A stretch of DNA of 64,000 nucleotides from Clavaria fumosa (Eukaryota; Basidiomycota; Agaricomycetes; Agaricales; Clavariaceae), in assembly GCA_951802425.1 (NCBI GenBank), contig OX637796.1, positions 4,154,001 through 4,218,000 of the forward strand. The letters are read 5' to 3'. A program made the translations under genes and the position numbers. The notes under the pieces were generated by a model that ran no database searches, was not told where the DNA came from, and was given only the letters and a program-made list of their open reading frames with translations. Below, in pieces: positions 41,220-51,437 of the stretch (its first letter is position 1; every line of letters begins with the position of its first letter).

Positions 41220-42000
41220 AGGAAAGAAGGTGGCTGCTATGGCCTCGACCTCGACCTCCTTGGCGTGGCCACGGACGCGGACGGTGCCCCGTCTACTGCT
41301 GCTGCAGTATCTTCGGGTCGTCCCCGCTCTGCGGGCTCCGCTGTGGGAGATGGACCGCGTGTTGCGCCCCTGCTGCTGCAGGCCTTTCGTCGACACCGTC
41401 GGTCGCCTTGCACAATGACGACAATGATACTGACAGCAAAAATGGGCTGGATGCAGCATGTCTCGCGCTCGCGAAGAGGCGCGTGTTTCACACTCTTTTT
41501 TACGCTTGCTAACACCTTTCTTTCTTTTCTTTCTTTTTTCCCGCCTTTCTTTGTTGGTCCTGCGGGTTCTCCTCGCAGACATGCCGATCTACTGCGATAC
41601 ATAGCTCAGAACGAGGCCAAGTGCATGGAGTTGCGCTTGCAGCTTGCAATACATGAGGCTGAGCTGTTGCAACGTGAGCGACCCACTCACAACAACTGCT
41701 GACATCTCATCCTTGAATTAAATTACAGTGAAGCGAAAGTGGGAGCGCATCGCGCACCGCCAGTTTGAGCAACAACTACATGCTGCAGCTCTGGCCGACC
41801 ATTTGCCGAGTCCCAGCCTGGCCCACCGCCTCAATGCCGCGGTGCTGGGCGGCATCAAGGAGGCGTTGAGGGCGTCGGCCGGCTGCTTGTCGCCGGAATT
41901 GTCGACCTGGTGCCTTCCCCCATTGCTTCTCCTTCCGAGCTTGCTTCATCCGCTCAATTGCTATTGCCTTCTTGCTCTAGCGACACAACTCCAACTCTGA
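41220..42000 (+). CDS. hypothetical multi-exon gene (model uncertain)
   Basis: Two intron-like gaps suggest a real gene. The first ends TCCTCGCAG near 41578 after a pyrimidine-rich tract; the exon reads HADLLRYIAQNEAKCMELRL and AIHEAELLQ. The second runs from a GTGAGC donor at 41671 to ATTACAG near 41728, and is followed by KRKWERIAHRQFEQQLHAAA, SLAHRLNAAVLGGIKEAL and a stop at 41998-42000. The first exon cannot be settled between two frames (one Ser/Ala-rich, the other ending GLDAACLALAKR). The helical, charged product matches no family that I know. It abuts the foldback-like unit and the next minisatellite. Confidence 0.4.
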
Positions 42001-42049
42001 CTCCGACCTCGACCATCGCCTCTCCTAGATCTTCCATGTCCACAGCATG

Positions 42050-43290
42050 TTCGTAGCACACGATGGCGGCACACGACGACAGCAGCAGCTCACGACGGCA
42101 GCAGCGGCACACAACAGCAGCGCACAATGGCAGTGCCACATAACGGCGGCTGCAGCGGTGCACAATGGCAGCGACAGTGGCACACGATGGTGGCAGCAGC
42201 AGCGCACAACAGCAGCGGCACACGATGGCGGCAGCAGCAGCGCAGGACAACGGCCGCAGCGGCGCATGACAGCGGCGGCAGTGGCGCACGATAGTGGCGG
42301 CGGCAGTGGCGCACAACGGTGGTGGCGGCAGTGGCGCATGACGGTGGTGGCAGCGGCGCACGACGGCGGCGGCAGCAGTGCACGACGGCGGCGGCAGCAG
42401 CGCACGATGGTGGTGGCAGCGCATGACGGCGGCGGCAGCAGCGCACAACCACAGCGGCGGCAGCGCACAACCACAGCGGCGGCAGCGCACGACGGTGGCG
42501 GCAGCAGCGCACAATGGCAGCGGCGGCGGCATCAGCACACGATGGCAGCGGTAGCAGCGCACGACGGCAGCAGCAGCGCACGACGGCAGCGGCAGCAGCA
42601 CACAATGGCGGCGGCGGTGGCATCAGCACACGATGGCAGCGGTAGCAGCGCAGGACAGCGGCGGCAGCAGTGCACGACTGCAGCGGCAGCAGCAGCACAC
42701 AACCGCAGTGGCGGCAGCAGCGCACAACCGCAGCGGCGGCAGCAGTGCACAACAGCAGCAGCGCACGATGGCAGCGGCAGCAGCGCACGACGGCGGCGGC
42801 AGCAGTGCACAATGGCAGCGGCGGCGGCATCAGCACACGATGGCAGCGGTAGCAGCGCACGACGGCAGTAGCAGCGCACGACGGCAGCAGCAGCGCACGA
42901 CGGCGGTGGCAGCAGGGCGGTGGCGGCGGCAGCAGCACACAATGGCGGCGGCGGCGGCATCAGCACACGATGGCAGCGGTAGCAGCACACGACGACGGCG
43001 GCAGCAGCGCGCGGCCGCAGCGGCGGTAGCAGCGCACGACAGCGGCGGCGGTAGCAGCGCACAACGGCGGCGGCGGTAGCAGCGCACGATGGCGGCGGTA
43101 GCAGCGCACGATGGCGGCGGTAGCAGCGCACGATGGCGGCGGTAGCAGCGCACGATGGCGGCGGTAGCAGCGCATGACGGCGGCAGCGGTAGCAGCGCAC
43201 GACGGCGGCGGCGGTAGCAGCGCACGACGGCGGCGGCGGTAGCAGCGCACGATGGCGGCGGTAGCAGCGCACGATGGCGGCGGCGGCAGC
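42050..43290. repeat. 1.2-kb GC-rich minisatellite of GCAGCGCACGACGGC units
   Basis: Tandem units of about 19-25 bp with the common core GCAGCGCACGA(C/T)GGCGGC. The last third (43070-43290) has near-perfect 22-bp copies with GGTAGC. As 22 is not a multiple of three, all frames cycle and stay open; I call no gene. Many copies carry CACACAATGG or CATGACGG instead of CACGACGG, again CG to TG/CA changes. Confidence 0.92.
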
Positions 43291-43298
43291 GGAACCAT

Positions 43299-43482
43299 TG
43301 TCTTGACCCCTTATCACAACTTGTACACTTGATTACTTTGTACACTTGATTGTTCTTGAATCAAGAACTTTAACTTGTATAAGTAGGTTCGTTTTGCGTT
43401 TTCAAGACGGAGTTCTTGACCAAAAAAATTCTTGATCTGTCTTGACCACTAAGGTCAAGACCGATCAAGCTGGGTCAAGACA
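43299..43482. mobile_element. small element with TGTCTTGACCC inverted ends
   Basis: Starts TGTCTTGACCC and ends GGGTCAAGACA, and is about 184 bp long. Inside, TCTTGA/TCAAGA occurs about ten times in both orientations. Dense subterminal palindromic words of this type are typical of non-autonomous hAT elements, but no target duplication could be confirmed (CAT|TGT left, ACA|CTT right). Confidence 0.45.
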
Positions 43483-43580
43483 CTTTGAGGTTTCCTGATG
43501 CTAGGGCGTATTTCCAACTGCAGGCAAGTTGCGCCTGCTCTCGTTGTTGCTGCCTGCCCATGTCCATTTTTGGCCTTGCT

Positions 43581-44297
43581 TCAATGACTTGCTGCCCAGT
43601 GCATTGCACGAGCACTTCTGCTGTGCACACCAATTGCATGATGTTTCTGCGACCCTGATGCACCATTTGCTTGTGAATGCACAGCGTTCACAAATGAGGG
43701 TCCCACAGAACCAATACCTTGTCCTTTTTTCTCTTTGTTAGATTTACTTACCTTTCTGTCCACCAACGTCCACCCATCCTGCCACATGCACGTCTTGAGG
43801 AAACCAAGGTGGGCATAGTGGTACCCATCCGCATCCACCTCCTCGATTTCTGCATCACCCGCACCATGTGCCATCACATCTTGCTGTTGCCAGATTTCTT
43901 CACTCCGCCTATGCTCCCCTGGCATGGGGGTGCAGGTGGCTGTTGCCATTGTTGTTGTTGTCTCTGCCATGTCCACCTTCCATTGCTCCCCCACTGTGTT
44001 CTTGCAGAATATCTCCACCTCCCTCTCAGCAAACCTCATGCATTCCTCCTCTTCCCTCTGCACCTTTTCTGCCTCCTCTTCCCATCAGGCCTGCTCTACT
44101 TCATCTGCCCACTCCATGACCACATTGTTGATCTTCTTGAGGTAATTGCAGATGTTGACGATTGCCCACTTTGCTGCCTCTATCTGCCCCTCTGAATCAA
44201 CAACTTCTCCCTCTGCTGTGGCAAATGCCATGTATCGCTTGCAACAGTCCTGTGGAATTGCCATTGTGTGGTTGGTAATGAGGAAAAAATGGACCAC
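43581..44297 (-). pseudogene. hypothetical protein with one internal TGA
   Basis: One frame from MVHFFLITNHTMAIPQD to AMHWAASH, 239 codons, broken only by TGA at 44087-44085 (QA-stop-WEEEAEKVQ); the context suggests a former CGA codon. The product has a helical first half (EAAKWAIVNICNYLKKI), a charged coiled stretch (EEECMRFAEREVEIF) and a low-complexity middle (TTTTMATATCTP). No family is recognised. Its place beside an LTR of family B suggests an element-borne protein, but the LTR points the other way. Confidence 0.45.
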
Positions 44298-44607
44298 TTA
44301 CTACTAGTTGTTGGGCATCGCCCACCCAGACCTGCAGGTCAAGCACCTCTACTGCTGCCTCAAGTGCCACCTGCCAGTCAGTTTGGGGGGGGAGAGAACA
44401 TTCCACAATTACCACATGTCGGTTTTGGTATTCATTTATCAAGCCTCAGAGAATGGGGAGGAGGGGATGGGTAGTGGGTGCCATGGTGCAGTGTTAGGAC
44501 AAAGGGATGTGCAGCCTTGAGGGATCAGAGAACTGCCTGGACAGAGTCACATGACCAGTCATGCACAGGCCTGCCTCACAGGAGCTCAGCTCTTAGGGAG
44601 GAGGTAC

Positions 44608-44921
44608 TGTCACAACCCAACACACCCATTCACAGACCACCCGACACGTCCCCACACTCAACAACTGTTCCAGGCATAATTCCACCACTCAATGATTGTT
44701 CCAAACTGACAATTGGTAATTCTGTGTGTGGACTGTAATTCTGACAGACTCCGAATGCTTTGCTGTTGTTCAGCCAATGTTGGGGAACATTGGGAAATGA
44801 GTGGAGTCAGTTTAGGACCTGCAGGGTGGTCTCCAGATGAGCTAGTGAAGGTCCCTTGATGATATTAGACTTTGGGGTTTGGATATGGTGGCTGAAACAT
44901 GTTTCTGGGCAATTTCTTAGT
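44608..44921 (+). repeat. LTR family B, copy 2
   Basis: Starts TGTCACAACCCAACAC after the same polypurine-like tract (TTAGGGAGGAGGTAC) as copy 1, and matches 12323-12606 to the common end GGCAATTTCT. It is about 30 bp longer near the start. Both copies are separated from any internal retroelement sequence of their own. Confidence 0.75.
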
Positions 44922-45298
44922 ATTTGTTTTATAACTCCTTCTTTGCAGACTTTCTTCAATACTATCCCATTTTAGATACTTACTTACTATATAATCCTTG
45001 AAGCTGTAGTAGATACTACAGCATATGACATAAACCTGATTACCCACTTATGCACAAGGATTGCTGTCAAGAGCCACTGACTGGGCATTGCATAGCAGTC
45101 ACCCTCTCATGCAGTCTCTGGGTCAAAACCTCCCCTTGTGTTGTCCCACTGTCTCCCACCCTCTCCTGCCACACCCACGCCCCTTCCCATCAATGTGGCC
45201 TGCATGCAGAATTCCCGCCCACCATCAGAATTGCTGCTACACCCCTCCTTGCTGTTGTTTATACCTGTATTTAGGTGGAATTGACCTACTCTTGACAG

Positions 45299-45788
45299 GA
45301 GGTATATATACTAATGGGCAAGGCAGCATATAGTATGAGTCACATGAGTAGGAATGAGGCCATGTGCACTGAGTCACAAGGAGTCAGAAAGGCAAGATAG
45401 GGAAAGGGGAATACCAAGGGGGAAGGGAGTGGCAAGGGGGAGATAAGGAATGCTAATGGGGAAAATGCTTGGCACAGTCTTGGCTGGCCAAGGGGAGGCC
45501 TCAATTAGTCTTGATTAGGCTAGATTGTTTGATAGGGAATGTCAGTGATGCTATCCTGGATCTGCCCCCATCATGAATTCCAAAGTGTGAGAAAGGCACC
45601 AAGTGGTGGGAAGGGTCACATGACTGTTAATGCTGTTAATGCTAGCAATGTTCTTAATGCTCCTGCAAGGTCACAGGTGGTTGCTAAAGGTTGTGAGTGG
45701 TCATGTGACTTTACTTTTTGCTATTTGCTATTAGCCTTTGGAATACATTTGGATTCTGTTAGGGTGGCTTAGGTAAGCAGTCCTGACA
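45299..45788. repeat. diverged relative of the family A repeat
   Basis: The end GGGTGGCTTAGGTAAGCAG followed by TCCTGACA matches the family A end GGGATGGCTTA.ATAAGC.. TCCTAACA. Inside, GTCACATGAC and GGTCATGTGAC words recur as in family A. The left boundary is a guess (GACAGGAGGTATATATAC). AGGCAAGATAGGGAAAGGGG-type purine tracts fill the middle. Confidence 0.4.
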
Positions 45789-45805
45789 TTTAGAGAATTG
45801 GACCA

Positions 45806-45856
45806 AGGCCATTCAGATGATGAGACAGATGATCTGTCTCATCATCTGAATGGCCT
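45806..45856. repeat. perfect 51-bp palindrome
   Basis: Two 25-bp arms, perfect inverse complements (AGGCCATTCAGATGATGAGA.. and ..TCTCATCATCTGAATGGCCT), separated by a single base at 45831. It lies 18 bp after the family A-like repeat end. Confidence 0.95.
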
Positions 45857-46440
45857 CCCCCCCATCCAATGTGATCCACCTCTCATCCCTCTCATCACCC
45901 TTGCTTCCAGAACAGTTTGAGCCACCAGAGTTGACCCCCCACCCAATGTGATCCACAGATGGTAGAGTTGGAGGCCAGGGCTTTAGACATTGCATCCAGA
46001 GAGTGTACATATCCTCCCTGGCTCATTGGTAGAACTCCATCAAAAGTTGTTTGGAGGGTATACTGTCCCCCTCCAATGCCAACTTGTCCAAAGCCTCAAA
46101 TTGGAGACTTGAGTGCATCCAAATTATTACATTTTATTGACTGAAGGTGTGCACTTCCTTGACTTCACATGACTTTGCATTTTTACAGAGGGTGCTGGTC
46201 CATTGCAGTGGAAGGTCATGAAAATTTAATTTAATTTCTGTTTGGACCTGTACCTTGTGCCTGCAAGAATGGATACTTCACATTCCAGTCCCATACTATT
46301 TATTATCCCAGTTTTTACCACAAACCAACTTCCAAAATCAATATATGATGCATTCATTTTTGCATTACATCATGATCATATCAATGTCATGTGTTTTGAT
46401 CGAAGAACCCTACAATCTTGGATTCCTTGGATTCTTATTC
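45857..46440. other. AT-rich spacer at the edge of the repeat block
   Basis: No gene recognised. It contains ACCCAATGTGATCCAC twice (about 45863 and 45938). The base composition changes near 46440 to CpG-rich. Confidence 0.4.
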
Positions 46441-49176
46441 TTCCGAATTCGGTTCCCCCCATTTCGCACAGCGATCTTACGTCACGCTCTCATAGCAGGA
46501 CGTAACCGTGTCCTCTCGCGTTCTGCTTGTCTGTTCTGCTCCGGGTCCCCGACTGCGCAGCCCCGAATCGGCATCGGAAGCGAGTACGGCAGTGTCCATC
46601 CATGTCCTGGTCGCCCATACGTGCATGGGTGTGCTCCCACTCTCTCGCGTCGCTGGCCCCGGAGATATCACGTCGATGAATGTGGGTTCCTGCACCCCCC
46701 ACGCATCGCAGCGCATCGCCGCCTCCAGCTGTCTGCTTTCCCGGGCTGTCTTCTCTTCGGACCGGTTGGGGGCCCAGGAAAGCGTGCGTCTCTCGTCCCA
46801 GCCTGCATGGCCTCACGCCACGCCTCACAGCACATGCGCCCCCGTCCCCCCTCCACCTTCCCTTTTTCGTCTGTCTTCGGCGTGAACTGACGTGACCACC
46901 GTTGCTGGCCTTGCGCGGGGCGGGAGTGTCACGATAGACGTGCTGCGACCCATTCTCGGGACGCCGAGTATATATGCGGGAGGCCGCCCATGGCATAACT
47001 GCCCCCCGCTCTCACGCAACGCGAACCCTGGATCAGAAGAGCTACCCCGCCCCCCGCGCAACCCCACGCCACGAAAACACAATGCAGTCCGCTGTCCTGT
47101 CTCTCCCCCCCCTCTGGGGCCTTCTCTTCGGCGGCAGAGCAGGATCACCCCGTCCGCCGTCCCGGCATTCTGGCGTTGTCCCCCCGGCGTGTCGCCACGA
47201 CAGATGTGTCGTCTTCCATTCAAGTTTCTCCTTTGGTCGGGGTCCCAAGCTAGCTAAGGCCCCGGGGCTGACAGCAATCGCGGGCCGCGCGCTGCCCGGC
47301 TCACACGAGTGGCAGCATACGTGATGGCCCTTCTTTGTACTGCAGCCCATAGCCCATTATCTATGTGGCGCCTTAAGCGCTTAGCGATATGCTTATTGAG
47401 ATTTGATGAGATCACAGTTAGAGTTGTACCGCAGCACTGCCTTGCGCCACACATTGCGCGCGCCCTCAAATCACCTGTCGCGTAACTGATTTATTGATTA
47501 CTGGTTTTTTTTGGCTTGCTGTCCGACACTAAGGGTGAAATAGTCAGTGTCTCTTGCGTGAGTGACTTCGTTTTTTTATGTGGACCAGACAGCGTTGCGA
47601 AAATAAAATTAAGAAAGGCCCATGCCAAGGGGGGATTGAGGTGGCTGTGCGAGTCTTGCACGTGCCTGGTTCCGATGTATTTGGATGTTTGGAACATTTC
47701 CAGGTTTGGACATGCGTGCCTGGATTTGGAATCTCGCCAAGTTTCCGCCCTGTTGGGCGGGTCTCGTCGTGTCTAACACTCGACCGAAGGGGACCAGCAC
47801 AAGGGCGGTGTGATTTTTTCGTTCTAGTACGTTGATTTCTCTCCCTCTTTTTAAAAAATTCTGTTCTTTAGCGCTTCTTTTTGCTGCCATTCAAAAAAAA
47901 AAAAAAAAGGGTCTCGGAAGCTTCACCTTCACCAGGGGGGCCGCTGTCTTTGTCTCTGTGTTCTGTCTCGTCTCGGGACAAAGTCGCAGGGCTCGGCACG
48001 ATGCCCTTTCTGTCGTTTTTTTTTGCCCAGGGCGGACCTAGCACCACCGTGACCCTCCATGCACATGCACGCCCCATGAATGATATGGCCCCCCACGCCC
48101 ACGTCCGACCGGGACGGCGTCAAAGCAAGCGACAAGGGAAGGCACCCACAGCACCCCCCATCCAGGACGGTGCGCGCGCGCGAGCGGCGCCCCTGAGCAC
48201 ATGACGCTGCAAGATCGGGTAGGCAGGAAGGGTTATTGTGCGCGCGTGGCCATCCCTATCCCAGAGCCAGAGCCAGAATTTAAAAAAAATCAATGAATCA
48301 CGGTTACCGACACATACAATACCCAAGCGCCTCCTCTCGGGCCAGCCACGATCTGCTTCCAGGCGTAGAAGCACAACGCTTCCGCGATCTCGCCCGTACA
48401 TAGATACATTCGCGACGTCTCCTCCTGCTAGCACGCACACCCCACTATATAAATGTTTGCCTGGGCCAACACACGGATCGATACAATATGTATAGTACGG
48501 CGGGAGAGTGCCCAGGCCTGTGAATTCATATATAGTTCTAGGCAGAGCCAGACGTTCGCTTGAATTTAGGAGTGTGCGATGTATTTTGTCAGTACGATCG
48601 CAGGGGCCGCGAATGAATTCGAATTCTGAAGGTGCGCGGTACCGCGACTACATATATGTTGCGCATCGCCGTAGCAGTGAAATGCAGCTAGAAAACACGG
48701 ACTCTGGCGTTACACAGGAGAGGCACCTTGTGCGTCCAATTTTTTCCGTTGTTGGTCAGGCCAGCCAGATGCCACTTGAGATCCGCATGTCGCAGTGGAA
48801 TAGAGTTTGTATACTACGCCTAGCTGAGACAGACGGACACAACCGACGAGCGACCGAACGCCGGTGCCGAAAGGCACGCCACAGCCGGCCGCACGCGACC
48901 ACCAACTCTCCTCACTCCACACCGCATGGAAAGAGGTTGTGCCGGACAGAGGCGTACAGCGAGGAAGGCCCGGCCGCGCGCGCGAAAAAGAAATGGGACA
49001 CACCCGACGTCATGCAACACGAGCTGCGCGCACCGCACCGCGTGGCGAATCCAATAACCGGCTCCAATGGCGCCGCCGGGTAATCTAATCAGTGCCCGCG
49101 CAGCCCACTAGCGCCTACTGTGCCCCAAAACAAGAAACCTGAGACATGATGCATGCTGTCCGAGTCGGACGACCAA

Positions 49177-49219
49177 AGCACCGTTCTTTGAAATGCAAAA
49201 CATTTCAAAGAACGGTGCT
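49177..49219. repeat. perfect 19-bp-arm hairpin with 5-nt loop
   Basis: Arms AGCACCGTTCTTTGAAATG (49177-49195) and CATTTCAAAGAACGGTGCT (49201-49219) are exact inverse complements around CAAAA. A shorter palindrome GTCCGAGTCGGAC lies 6 bp upstream. It is in non-coding sequence and its role is unknown. Confidence 0.95.
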
Positions 49220-50390
49220 ACGGTTCGTCTTTTACGAAGACCCACACACCTAATGCTGTAGACCCGAAGCCCGGCATTCCAATCCGACGTGACGCACGCT
49301 AAGGGTCTTTCTTCTGTTTGTTGCGATGGGAGAAAGAAAAAAAAACACAGCCTAGATGAGATTACCGAGCGTTGGCCCTTTCTGATTGCGTCTCTGTCTG
49401 TACAGTAAGACCATTATATTTATTTGGGAATTTGCAAATGGACGGGGTACAGCAAGTAGAGCTGGATAAGCGATGGTAGGCGGGGATGGGTGAAGATCAG
49501 AGAGGAATGCAGACATAAATGACCGGCTTGATCGACACGCGTTCGATAGCAAGTGATATTGGGGACCCTTGCGAGAATGGGGCTAACCAGGCCAGGACTG
49601 TGGTGAGCAGGATCATTGGGTGCCAAGGTGAACGGCGGTTATCACCGTCCGCGCTCTTGTAGCCCAACTGACTTAAGGAAGAAGGGGTTTTGAGTTGTAG
49701 TGCCTGGACCTGGACAAAGCTGTGGATGGTGGGTCTGGGTGGGTCTGGGGGTGGTCTGAGTGCGGGGGCCGCATTCTCAATCCCATCCATTCTTCTCCAA
49801 TCCAGTCTAGCCACTAGCGTGATTGGCCCTGTCATCCTCGTGCAGATCACTTCTCTATAGAACACTCATAATAATACCCGGCACATGGAATAGCAAATGA
49901 GATGGGATTTTGATTGTGGTAGAACGGGACGGGGTAACAACCAGTTGGTATGGTTAGGTGAGTGCCTGAGTTAGTGATAAAGGAATAATTACATAAGGTA
50001 TAAGATTAGGCAAGTGTGTGAAGGATCTTTGGGAAAAAGAACCGACTTGAGATCCGTAAGCGTGGCGTTTTATGTTCTTTGGCTCTAGATTTGGATCGGG
50101 GGAAAGAGTTGAATTACTTGTTTATTCTTATTTATTTGTTATTTTAGTTTTATATATTTTATATATATTTTATATATTTTAAAAGAGCGGTCGGTCGTAA
50201 ACACACTCCGAGAACGATGTGATGATGAGAGCGAACGATGAGCGATGTAGTGTTGGAGAGCAACGTCGGCAACGATGAGCGGAGATATAATCAATGTATT
50301 ATTTCATCCGAGCTAATGCAGCACAATCGAAAGCGCTATCCTACAGCCCTGTTTGATGATGGTCCCCTGGTCTGCTGGTCTGGTACGGTA

Positions 50391-50421
<31 letters not shown>
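50391..50421. repeat. (CAT)10 microsatellite
   Basis: Ten CAT triplets in a row followed by CACACACGCACACAC. Non-coding as far as can be seen. Confidence 0.95.
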
Positions 50422-50422
<1 letters not shown>

Positions 50423-50689
50423 CACACGCACACACCGTATACCCACCCAACATATTCTCTAATGGCAATCAAGCACGCAGCCGGAGTTTATTCTCCGAAA
50501 GGCGCCCTTTTTCTCGCTCCTCCTTCCTTCCTCGCCCTGTGTGTGTGGAGAAGAAACCGGTCGAGTGGAAACGAGAAAACGGCGGCGAACAAGAAACACC
50601 GGGGATGACCACTGCTTGCTAACTGGAGTGACTGACTGACGACGCGTTTCGATATCCGATTGAACCACATCTCAGCGCGTTCTTATCTA

Positions 50690-51437
50690 CTTCTCTCTCT
50701 CACATCGCTAGCTCTATCATCCGCGCTATAGCCTTTCCCTTTCCCTTTCCCTCTCTCTCTCCCTTTTCTCCCCTCTCTCTACGCTGCCTCCTTCCTCTGC
50801 TTTTCTTCCTTCCTTTCTCCCGCCCCCTTGCGTCACTACAAGGCACGCGACCCTCTGGCTTGTACACCATTGCGGACCGGACCCCTTTGACCGCATAGAG
50901 TCGGTCCTTGTGTGCTTTTTCAAAGTCGTGGCCCCCTTCCTTTGTATCGGTATGTCAACTCTCTCTATTCGTTTTAAGATCTCGTTTTGTTTTTCCTGTT
51001 TATCTCTTATGTGCCTACCAAATGACCTTACCTTACCCCCTCCCCCCTTCCCTTCCCCCCTCTACGTACATTTTTTCTATATACCATTGAGGTCTCGACG
51101 TGTCTCATACAATTTTTCCTTTCTCTTTCCCCCATCCCCCCCCTTCCCATCGTTCGATAAGGCATAACTGTATTTCGATCATATCCGATAATTCAATCTC
51201 CGTTGGGTCGATCTTCCAAAATCTCTCTCACTCAATTTCTTTCCCCCGTGTTATTTTTTTTTCTCTTTTTCTCTTTTTCTCTTTTTTCTCTTTATGTTTT
51301 TTTATGTTGCCAGATTTTGCTGACCAATTTACTTACCTTTCTTTGCCCCGCCTTATTTCACCCACAACATTTCCAGGTTCACTTCTCCATCCTTTCTAAC
51401 GATCCCCAAACGGGCCTCGCTGGCGCACCTCCCGGAC
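50690..51437 (+). promoter_or_regulatory. CT-rich promoter and leader of the C2H2 factor gene
   Basis: Long pyrimidine tracts on the plus strand (CTCTCTCTCTC, CCCTTTCCCTTTCCC, TTTTTCTCTTTTTCTC) cover most of this stretch, as is common before fungal genes that lack a strong TATA box. ACAACATTTCCAGGTTC near 51366-51382 could be an acceptor of a leader intron. The coding start follows at 51438. Confidence 0.45.

Larger units (their letters stand above)
46441..50689. other. CpG-rich intergenic region
   Basis: No gene that I can support. Open frames on both strands result from high GC. A TATA-like GAGTATATATGCGG at about 46966 is followed 110 bp later by a short frame (MQSAVLSLPPLWGLLF near 47083), too weak to call. 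A second TATA-like ACTATATAAATG lies at 48443. An A15 run is at 47895, a perfect hairpin is at 49177-49219, and a CAT repeat is at 50391-50421. Confidence 0.4.

Noticed and set aside
42047..43345. Frames of 150-280 codons in both directions in the GC-rich repeat
   Set aside because: Composition artefact of the 22-bp minisatellite; all frames encode the same kind of repeat.
46974..47324. Short frame after a TATA-like box (MQSAVLSLPPLWGLLF)
   Set aside because: GC-rich region with open frames on both strands; no intron, family match or clear end signal.
49497..49865. 122-codon minus-strand frame in the gene-rich block
   Set aside because: Pro-rich, no domain, no supporting splice or promoter signals.
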